Origin: Oligoflexia bacterium
Lineage (GTDB): Bacteria > Bdellovibrionota_C > UBA2361 > JAFLCA01
NCBI GenBank assembly: GCA_019694465.1
Contig: JAIBBV010000038.1
Location: 1 to 38,907 of the forward strand
DNA: 38,907 bases
Direction of reading: 5' to 3'
Part shown: piece by piece, positions 15,913-23,900 of the stretch
Position numbering within the stretch: the first letter of the stretch is position 1
How the letters are laid out: the number at the start of each line of letters is the position of its first letter
Notes under the pieces: model-generated
What the model was told of the DNA's origin: nothing
The model's database searches: none
The model's input: only the letters and a program-made list of their open reading frames with translations
Made by a program: the position numbers and the translations under genes

Positions 15913-16419
15913 ATGCCACTTGCTCCTAGTGCTCTAGTATTAATGGCAATCCTGCTTGCGCTTGGGATTGATGTAGTAAGCGACTTACAGCACGGTTCTC
16001 ACGCCTCTCACGTCGCACTTGAGATAATAGCCTTTAGCGGCGCTGCTGTGCTTCTGGTCGCCATAGTCAATACAGTAGTCCGTGAAAAGCGAGATCTCGA
16101 AGCCCGCCTTGTCCAGGAACTAGGCCAGCTTTCTATGGAGCGCGATCAGTGGAGAGAAAGAGCTGGAGAGTACTTGCGCGGCCTAGGAGCGGCTATCGAC
16201 AAGCAATTCTCTGACTGGGGGCTTAGCTCATCTGAACGCGACATTGCACTGCTTATACTGAAAGGTCTATCCCACAAAGAGATTGCGGTGCTGCGTGGGA
16301 CTAGTGAAAAAACAGTTCGCCAGCAGGCTGGCGAAATATACGACAAGTCTGGGTTGTCCGGTAAAGGCCAGCTAGCTGCATTCTTTCTGGAAGACTTGAT
16401 GCTACCGAAATCGTCTTGA
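15913..16419 (+). CDS. Membrane-anchored LuxR-type HTH regulator
   Basis: The 168-residue protein starts with two hydrophobic helices (about 5-25 and 34-56), continues through a charged coiled coil (REKRDLEARLVQELGQLSME) and ends in a LuxR-type DNA-binding domain: LSSSERDIALLILKGLSHKE, then IAVLRGTSEKTVRQQAGEIY. The ATG at 15913 has GGGAG five bases upstream. There is no receiver or autoinducer domain, so the signal is probably sensed in or at the membrane. The divergent DUF2231-like membrane gene, 234 bp away, is the natural candidate for a partner or target. Confidence 0.8.
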   Translation: MPLAPSALVLMAILLALGIDVVSDLQHGSHASHVALEIIAFSGAAVLLVAIVNTVVREKRDLEARLVQELGQLSMERDQWRERAGEYLRGLGAAIDKQFSDWGLSSSERDIALLILKGLSHKEIAVLRGTSEKTVRQQAGEIYDKSGLSGKGQLAAFFLEDLMLPKSS

Positions 16420-16554
16420 AGGTTTCAGGATCCGCTTTTCTTAGAAGACACTCTAGTTATGCCGCTACAGATCTAAGGCAATTCTTGCCACCCCACAAAG
16501 GCGATGAACAGCAAAATCCTCGCAACTCCCATGGCGAACGTCGAGCGGAAGATA

Positions 16555-16627
16555 TGGACCCAGGCGGGATCGAACCGCCGACCTCCTCATTGCGAACGAG
16601 GCGCTCTCCCAGCTGAGCTATGGGCCC
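16555..16627 (-). tRNA. tRNA-Ala (anticodon CGC)
   Basis: On the minus strand a complete cloverleaf is visible over 73 bases. The acceptor stem is GGGCCCA with TGGGTCC (one G-U pair), the D arm GCTC...GAGC, the anticodon stem CCTCG/TGAGG with loop TTCGCAA (anticodon CGC, reading GCG), and the T arm GGCGG TTCGATC CCGCC. Discriminator base is A. CCA is not encoded. The short plus-strand frame across it (16416-16616) is an artefact of the tRNA. Confidence 0.95.
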
Positions 16628-16637
16628 TTAGTTAAAT

Positions 16638-16666
16638 AGGATAGATCGGTTAGAGGAGCTGTTCAA
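16638..16666 (-). promoter_or_regulatory. Promoter of tRNA-Ala
   Basis: On the minus strand TTGAAC (complement of 16661-16666) and TATCCT (complement of 16638-16643) are separated by 17 bases and end about 10 bases before the tRNA 5' end at 16627, giving a very short leader as expected. Confidence 0.6.
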
Positions 16667-16961
16667 CTAGCAGCCCGCCACATTTCAAATTGATAGGCTC
16701 ATAGGCAATTACAATAGGCTAGAGGCCATCCAAAAATATAGGCATATGCCGTCGTTGGCATCGTATTGCGACGCCCCATTTAAGGCGGCTTGGTCATCTT
16801 GGAGTACATTTTAGAGATAGTTTTCGGGATGCGCTTTAGGCACCTGGCCAGTTGTTATCTCCCCTTCATTTCATAGACTGCATTTTTGACGCATACCACT
16901 ACACTGGGAAGCTTTGACTAGCCGCTGTGACCCAATATAGTTTCGATTTAAAGAGGAGAAT
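16667..16961. other. Intergenic region without recognised features
   Basis: Between the tRNA promoter and the gene at 16962 I see no ORF with a ribosome site, no RNA gene and no terminator. The only feature worth noting is AAGAGGAG at its right end, the Shine-Dalgarno of the following gene. Confidence 0.4.
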
Positions 16962-17420
16962 ATGTTTTTCGCCTTGTCTGATAGAGAGCTCGACAGCCTC
17001 GCCGCTCAATCTCCAACGGACTCTGAATTAATCGCCTCGTCTTCAGGTCTGTTGTTATCAGACCTACACTACAATAGCACGACCACATCGGCGGAGGGCT
17101 CAGCCTGGTGTGTTGGCCTACGCGTCCGATACCGTCCGCAAGGGCCAGAGGATCAGGACCCGGGAAAATGTCTCTGGCTTGCGCCTGATGTTCAAGCCTC
17201 CTTCAGCCTAACCCTGCTTGACACAACTTTATTTGTTGAGGTTGACCGGGGCAAAATTATGCTACGAGGTCCATTTGCTACCTTCCTCGAGATATCCGAA
17301 AACGAAATCCTCGAAGCCAGACCGAAAGGTCTAGCAGAAGCGGTATTGAGTAGGGCCCCGCATACGCTGGAGGATCTCCTGGCCATAATGGGAGACTTTG
17401 GGAAGACACATAACGTCTAA
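16962..17420 (+). CDS. Hypothetical protein, 152 residues
   Basis: I do not recognise this protein. The ATG has a strong Shine-Dalgarno (AGAGGAG, about five bases upstream). The middle part has several strand-like segments (WCVGLRVRYRPQG, ASFSLTLLDTTLFVEVD, KIMLRGPFATFLEIS), then two helices (GLAEAVLSRAPHTLEDLLAI). No signal peptide or membrane helix. It precedes efp by 124 bp on the same strand and may share its transcript. Confidence 0.6.
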   Translation: MFFALSDRELDSLAAQSPTDSELIASSSGLLLSDLHYNSTTTSAEGSAWCVGLRVRYRPQGPEDQDPGKCLWLAPDVQASFSLTLLDTTLFVEVDRGKIMLRGPFATFLEISENEILEARPKGLAEAVLSRAPHTLEDLLAIMGDFGKTHNV

Positions 17421-17544
17421 CCTGCCTAGCAGCAGCACTACAGGGCAAAGAGCTGCAACTGCTGGAGATTCCCCCACTTTGCTTAGTAGCGGCAAACTAT
17501 GTATATTCCCTGCTCGCGATAAAGTGTTTTGGTTTAAGGAACTT

Positions 17545-18102
17545 ATGAAGGCTAATGATATTCGCAAGGGAATAGTAGTGATGCACAATGGTGCCCCGCA
17601 CCGTGTTATGGACTTTCGCCACCACACCCCTGGCAATCTGCGCGCGATGGTGCAGACCAAGCTGCGTAACCTTCTAACTGGAAATCAAAGCGAGGTGCGC
17701 TACAGCTCAACTGAGGAAATTGAAGAAGCGGATGTACGCACATTTCCAGCTACCTATTTATACGCAGATCAGGAAGGCTACCACTTCATGAATGCTGAGA
17801 ACTACGAGGAGCTTACCATTAACGGAGAGACGCTCGGTGACGCCTCCTACTACCTCCAAGATCAGATGAAGGTCGATGTAACCACATACGAGGGCAACCC
17901 AATCGGCGTTAACCTACCCTCTACGGTGGTCCTAACCATCGTGGAAACAGAGCCAGAAGTAAAAGGAGCAACTGCCTCAAACTCCCCCAAGCCAGCTAAG
18001 ACAGACACTGGATTGGCGCTGTCAGTTCCACCATTCGTCAAAATTGGCGACAAAATTCTTGTAAATACTGCTGAAGGCAAGTATCTAAGCCGCGCCGATT
18101 AA
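17545..18102 (+). CDS. efp: Elongation factor P with non-canonical tip residue
   Basis: EF-P relieves ribosome stalling at consecutive prolines. The ATG at 17545 with AAGGA upstream gives 185 residues, the normal length; an in-frame extension to 17398 is not family-like. Three beta-barrel domains are recognisable, from ANDIRKGIVVMHNGAPHRVM to the end VPPFVKIGDKILVNTAEGKY. The domain I tip loop reads HHTPGNLRA at 26-34, so the residue modified in most EF-Ps (E. coli Lys34 in KPGKGQA, or Arg32 in the EarP class) is Asn31. No epmA, epmB, earP or similar modification gene is in the window. The stop overlaps the tag start by one base (TAATG). Confidence 0.93.
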   Translation: MKANDIRKGIVVMHNGAPHRVMDFRHHTPGNLRAMVQTKLRNLLTGNQSEVRYSSTEEIEEADVRTFPATYLYADQEGYHFMNAENYEELTINGETLGDASYYLQDQMKVDVTTYEGNPIGVNLPSTVVLTIVETEPEVKGATASNSPKPAKTDTGLALSVPPFVKIGDKILVNTAEGKYLSRAD

Positions 18103-18686
18103 TGGCCACAGCTAAATTAACAAATAAAAATCGCTGTTGGTGGTGCGGAACAGATCCACTTTATGTGGAGTACCATGACAAGGAATGGGGTCGTCCGGTG
18201 CATGACGACCAAAAGATTTTTGAGATGCTAATTCTGGAGGGATTTCAAGCCGGACTTAGCTGGATCACCATCCTGCGCAAGCGTGCAAACTTTAGAAAGG
18301 CTTTTGCCAACTTTAACCCGAACAAGGTTGCAAAATTCACGGCCAAGGATGTACAGCGGCTATTAAAGGATGCCGGCATCATCCGTAACCGCCTTAAGAT
18401 TAAGGCCGCAATTTCCAACGCGCAGCGCTTCCTGGAAGTACAATCGGAGTTTGGCTCCTTCGATAAGTACATTTGGGGTTTTGTGGGGCATCGCACTCTG
18501 CGCTCTAGTCCACCACCTCAGCAGGGAAAACTACGTGCTACATCAGCAGAGTCAGATGCACTTTCGAAAGATCTAAAAAAGCGCGGCTTCAAGTTTGTCG
18601 GCTCAACTGTCATGTATGCCCATATGCAAGCAACTGGCATGATTGACGACCACGTACAGGGCTGTTTTCGTCTTAAACGACGCTAA
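18102..18686 (+). CDS. tag: DNA-3-methyladenine glycosylase I
   Basis: Tag excises 3-methyladenine from alkylated DNA in base-excision repair. At 194 residues it fits the family. The zinc site is intact: C12 and H25 (RCWWCGTDPLYVEYHDKEWG region) and the C-terminal His-x3-Cys in DDHVQGCF. The substrate-pocket block FQAGLSWITILRKR is present. Translation is coupled to efp by a TAATG junction. The 95 bp between its stop and the convergent acs stop contains no clear terminator. Confidence 0.94.
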   Translation: MATAKLTNKNRCWWCGTDPLYVEYHDKEWGRPVHDDQKIFEMLILEGFQAGLSWITILRKRANFRKAFANFNPNKVAKFTAKDVQRLLKDAGIIRNRLKIKAAISNAQRFLEVQSEFGSFDKYIWGFVGHRTLRSSPPPQQGKLRATSAESDALSKDLKKRGFKFVGSTVMYAHMQATGMIDDHVQGCFRLKRR

Positions 18687-18781
18687 GCCTCTGTACACGA
18701 ACAGGCCTTGAGTTCGACTAGATTACCAGGCTCCCCAAAAAGCAGGAGCACCACTCAACGAGCGACCTAACCGCAACAAAA

Positions 18782-20737
18782 CTAAGCAGGAACGGCCCTC
18801 GCCCCCTTAGCTATCTCATCAACTACGCTCGGATCAGCCAAAGTAGTAATATCACCAAAATTCTCAAAATCGCCGTTCGCAATCTTGCGAAGAATGCGTC
18901 GCATAATCTTACCCGAACGAGTCTTGGGAAGACCCGGCACAAATTGAATACGATCGGGCGTCGCTATGGGGCTAATTACTTTGCGCACCGCATCTTTTAT
19001 TGCCAGCTCGGCAGTAGCTCCTCCACTCTTACCACCATCGCGTAGGACACAAAAAGCATAGATTCCGATCCCCTTAAGTTCATGCGGCATACCCACGACA
19101 GCTGCCTCGGCCACCACGCCTGAGCTTACGATGGCACTCTCAATCTCAGCTGTTCCAAGCCGATGCCCAGCAACATTTAGGACGTCATCAACCCTTCCTG
19201 TAATCCAATAATAGCCGTCCTCATCGCGAGTGCAGCCATCGCCAGTAAAGTACTTTCCTGGAAACTGCGAAAAATAGGTTTGGACGAAGCGTTCATGATC
19301 TCCATAAACAGTACGCATCTGTCCAGGCCAGGGAAAGGAAATGCATAGCTTGCCCTTCACGCCATTCCCCTCGATCACTTTGCCATCATCATCCACTAAG
19401 CAGGGTCGTATCCCAAACAATGGGAGCGTGGCCGAACCCGGCTTTTGCGGAGTTGCTCCAGGCAAAGGGCTAATTAAAATTCCGCCTGTCTCTGTTTGCC
19501 ACCACGTATCGACAATACTGCAACGCGAGCGACCTACCTGCTCGTAGTACCACAGCCACGCGTCACGATTAATGGGTTCGCCCACGCTGCCTAAAACTCT
19601 TAGACTCGCAAGCGAGAACTTAGCGGGCAGCTCTGGGCCTTCTTTAGCTACAGTGCGAATGGCAGTTGGAGCAGTGTAGAAAATGTTCACCTGATGGCGA
19701 TCAATTACATCCCAGTATCGTCCAGCATTTGGATAAGTGGGAATCGACTCAAACATAACAGTGGTGGCACCATTAGCCAGAGGTCCGTACACTATATAGG
19801 AGTGTCCGGTCACCCAACCCACATCGGCAGCACAAAAGTAAATATCATTTTCGCGATAGTCGAACACGTACTTGTGAGTTAATGCCGTGTACAATAGATA
19901 GCCGCCACTTGTATGCATTACTCCTTTTGGCTTACCGGTCGATCCGGAAGTGTATAAAATAAAGAGCGGGTGCTCAGAATCAAAGGCTAAAGCTGGGCAC
20001 TCCGCACTAGCCGCCGCCATAACATCATGCCACCACAAGTCACGCCCCGGCTGCATGGAAGTTGGCGATTTTGTGCGCTGGAACACAACAACGGATTCCA
20101 CACATGGCGCCTGCTGTAGCGCTTCATCGGCAATTTGCTTAAGTGCAATTGTCTTTGGGCCTCGCACAATTTCATTGCCCGTTACAAGCACTTTGCATTG
20201 CGAGTCTAGAATACGATCGCGAACACTCTCCGCTGAAAATCCACCAAAAATTACCGAATGCACTGCTCCTATTCGCGCGCATGCCAGCATAGCGACCGCC
20301 ACCTCTGGCACCATCGGCATGTAGATAGCGACTCGATCCCCGGCCTTAACACCGCGGCTTTTTAGAACATTAGCAAATTTACAAACCTCTCTATGCAAAT
20401 CAGCATAACTTAATTTACGTACTTCGCCGGGCTCATTGCCCTCCCACAGAATCGCAGTCTTGTTTGCACGAGTTACAAGATGGCGATCAACGCAGTTCTC
20501 ACATACATTCAGTTCAGCCCCCAAGAACCAGGCAATCTTAGCTTTGTGATAGTCAAACTCTAAGACCGAACGCCAAGGCTTGCGCCAGCTAATAAACTCA
20601 TGCGCCTGCTGCTCCCAAAACGCGAGCGGCTCCTCTATTGAATGGCGATACATGCGCTGATAAAGCTCAGTTGAAATATAGGTACTGCCACGGAGGTTGG
20701 AGGGCACTTCGAATGTGGTTTGCATATTGGCACACAT
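18782..20737 (-). CDS. acs: Acetyl-CoA synthetase
   Basis: Acs activates acetate to acetyl-CoA through acetyl-AMP. The 651-residue protein has the ANL-superfamily P-loop LYTSGSTGKPKGVMHTSGG, the ADP-binding block SVGEPINRDAWLWYYEQVG with DTWWQTETGG, the hinge region YYWITGRVDDVLNVAGHRLG, and the C-terminal catalytic Lys in RSGKIMRRILRK, the site inactivated by acetylation in other bacteria. Two ATGs (20737, 20725) are possible starts; neither has a strong ribosome site. No deacetylase or acetate permease gene is adjacent. Confidence 0.96.
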   Translation of the reverse strand: MCANMQTTFEVPSNLRGSTYISTELYQRMYRHSIEEPLAFWEQQAHEFISWRKPWRSVLEFDYHKAKIAWFLGAELNVCENCVDRHLVTRANKTAILWEGNEPGEVRKLSYADLHREVCKFANVLKSRGVKAGDRVAIYMPMVPEVAVAMLACARIGAVHSVIFGGFSAESVRDRILDSQCKVLVTGNEIVRGPKTIALKQIADEALQQAPCVESVVVFQRTKSPTSMQPGRDLWWHDVMAAASAECPALAFDSEHPLFILYTSGSTGKPKGVMHTSGGYLLYTALTHKYVFDYRENDIYFCAADVGWVTGHSYIVYGPLANGATTVMFESIPTYPNAGRYWDVIDRHQVNIFYTAPTAIRTVAKEGPELPAKFSLASLRVLGSVGEPINRDAWLWYYEQVGRSRCSIVDTWWQTETGGILISPLPGATPQKPGSATLPLFGIRPCLVDDDGKVIEGNGVKGKLCISFPWPGQMRTVYGDHERFVQTYFSQFPGKYFTGDGCTRDEDGYYWITGRVDDVLNVAGHRLGTAEIESAIVSSGVVAEAAVVGMPHELKGIGIYAFCVLRDGGKSGGATAELAIKDAVRKVISPIATPDRIQFVPGLPKTRSGKIMRRILRKIANGDFENFGDITTLADPSVVDEIAKGARAVPA

Positions 20738-20910
20738 ACTTCAGCTATAAATTACACGCAAGCCGCTGCAGCTGGCATAGTAATAGCTTCGTCTTAAGAG
20801 TGCGTAACAAAATGAGGCGGAAGGCTTCGCTTTGCTTGAAATACGAGCCCTTTAAGTTTGTCCCAGGCTTAGCTGCGAATGGCCCTAACTAAGCATATGG
20901 GGATCTCCCT

Positions 20911-23900
20911 TTAGACTCGCGCGAGAGTCTCAACATGCGCCTCGACTGCCCTGCGGTTCTGATCCAACTCACGCTGTATATCAAAATCACGTAATTTTTC
21001 CCTGTGCGCCAAGCCAGCTATGCGCGAGCTATACACCAATATTTCCGTTAGCTTAGGCTTGCCAATATCAGCGCGCGCACCAGGCGTGGATAGATAGGTT
21101 CTCAAGGCAGCTGCTGCGTCCACAAAATACTGCTGTACTTCTTGTAAGATAAACTGGCCCATAGCGAGCTCAGGCAGAGTTGCGCCCCTTCTTATTTTCA
21201 GCTCGCGCCATCCGCGATAAAAGGCCTCGAAGCCAGGGTCGAGCCTCATTCCCACAGCCATAAGCTCGCGCAGACTCATTACCGTAGGCTCAAGCACCCT
21301 ACGCGCACGTTCAGGTTCTACACAGGCGCCACCGCCGGCAAGTTTTACCGCTTGCACTTGTGCGGCGCTGAATTGTTGGACGCTCTTGGAGAAAGCCACT
21401 TGCAGGGCCAGCGATACCCCGTGCGCATCCAGTGCCCCTAGTGCCGTACTAAGTCGGACCGTAGCGCGCCTGGGCGCGGCTACTGAAAATTCATATTCAC
21501 TACGGCGGTCAGGCATGTGATCTGCAACGAAACGTGGACGAGACGTATCCACCAGACGCTCAACTGCTGCCACCGTCATCCCTTGGCTGACTATGCGTGT
21601 CGCTAGCTTCGTAACTGCATCTGGTGTCCCGTTATAGCGAGCCAACGCTAAAGCCACTGGCTCCGGGATAGCCCCTTGGTTCACTTGCGCCTGCACTTCA
21701 TCGGGTAACGTTAGGAGCGAAAGCGCGCGCATGAAGTCATCCGAATTTTTTCCAAGGCGAGCAGCGGCTTCCTGTGGTGACACCCCTCCCAGGCGCATAA
21801 ACTCAAAGTAGCTCCTGGCTGTATCGATTGGCGCTGGCCGCTCGTGCTGCTCATTTGTAACGATAAGCGACTTTAAGACCAAAGCTGGATCTAGGCTGCC
21901 AGGAATTAACCTACATGGAATTAGACTGTAGCCAAGTTCAGTGCAGGCCATTAGGCGCCGGTGCCCACTGAGCGGATGAATGCTCACATCACTAGCTTGA
22001 TACACTAGGATTGGCTTAAGTAGACCGCCTTCAGTTTGAATCTCGGCTTTAAGCTGCTCTAACTTTTCGCGCGAAAATGTTTTTCGCGGATTCCAAGGAT
22101 GAGGAGATACAGAGCGAATATCAAGTAACTGGATCGTGCCGGAGGCCTCCCAATGCGGATGACCATCCACATATACCGCAGCTAAAGACGGAGCGGCTGC
22201 AACACGCGCACCGTCTGGCAAACTCTTCGCTTCAATTGCCAAGCTGGGCGCAGCCACAGGATTCAAAATCTCTAAAACAGCCTCATCTTTCCCAGCCCCA
22301 GCTTGCTCTTGGCTAGCAGCAACGACGGCTTGTGTACTTGGCTTTCCTATCAGATCGCACTGTGCATGAAGTTGGTCAAAACGCGCCAATATCTTAGAAG
22401 CTTGCGCCACACGTGGACCACTACCTCGAAACTCCGGTGGCAACCAAACGTGCACTAACTCTCTTGGTCCTAGCATCGCATCAGCATTACCACGCGCTGC
22501 TGCGAGAACCTGGACCTGACAATGTCCCCAGAAGGCTTTCAGCCGCTCTACATTCCAAAGATCAGCGGTAGTAGTTAAAGATTCGTCTGGTGATGATTGA
22601 CTCTGCCAAGCTGCGAACTTCGTCTTCAGGCTAGAATCCAAGGGGATGCCTATCGAGATTAATTCACGCTCATGAGCTGTCACAGCTGAAGGAGTTCCCC
22701 TTAGCGCCACTTTCTTAGCAGCAATTTCAACTTCCGCTAGTGGCAATAAATGCTTAGCGAAAGCGGCATGTGCGGCCCTTATGCGCGGCATCAAGTCTTG
22801 ACGCAGCACGCGCCCCTCAACGCCCGATTGGCGCGTGGAATCAAACTCTCCAAGCTGATCTGTATAGAACTTGCGAGTATCTTGGCCCTGTAGGGCTGCT
22901 AAGTTGGAGCCCCATAGGACAAGCAGACTAACAAAAGTTATCTTAGGCGAGCCGGAAGTCTGTGCAGGGTCGCTCGCCTTCATCAATCCCATTGTCTCGG
23001 AGGTGACAGGAATTTTCAATCGTTTAAGGCCTCGCTCATCGACTGGCCTTCCAAGCGCAAGTGCAGTTTCTGCGCTCACAAACCACTCAGAGCCGCGCTT
23101 AACGAAAACTTTATCTCCAAACACTTTAGCTAACTCTGCTACCGCGTTTGGTCTTGAAGCTAGTAAAGCACTCACTTCCCTTAGGGGAGACAATTGCTGT
23201 AAACCATTCTCTGGTTGCGCCACAATTGGAGTAGCTGCCCTGCCTGTTATTTCCCTACTTCTGGGCGCAGATGCTGCCGCGCTGCGAACAGCAGCCCACA
23301 AAATCGCCGCTATTTCAGCACGCGTAGGCTTCGAGTTACCCTTTACCTCAATTCCCACCTGCGCAGCGGTCTCGCCGCCAATCCAAAAACTTGTAGCTCC
23401 TAAAGACTCGCCAGGCCCTGCACTAGCCTGCACTCTGGCGCTAGCCCCACGCGCCAAGGTTGGCTTTTCGACCGTCAAAGCTTCCTTCAACTGCCTGAGG
23501 CTCCATGCGCCAGCTACAGCATCTCTAGCGATAGATCTTATTTCACGCTCTCCGCGCCCACAACGAGCGAGGACTTCACCGGCTGCATCAGACAACTCGC
23601 CTCGTCTTAGGATTTCCTGAACCTCTGCTGGCAGCGCTAAAAGCGAAAGCAAGCGCGACATAACTGCTGGCTTAACTGAGAGAGCTTTAGCAGCCTGCGC
23701 GAAGGGAAGTTGGGTTACGTCAATAAATGCCTGATAGGCACGCGCTAGATCCAAAGATGCTGGCTTATCGTGCCCCTCATTGTCCACAAGTAAACGACGA
23801 AAAATCTCAGCAGAGGGCAATGCACGTGGCTCAACATGACAGGGAAGAAGTGTGTAGCCAGACTCCTGTGATGCCAAAAAGCGTCTCGCACCACCCAAAA

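Noticed and set aside
16416..16616. 66-residue plus-strand ORF
   Set aside because: Its C-terminal part is the antisense of tRNA-Ala, a common annotation artefact.
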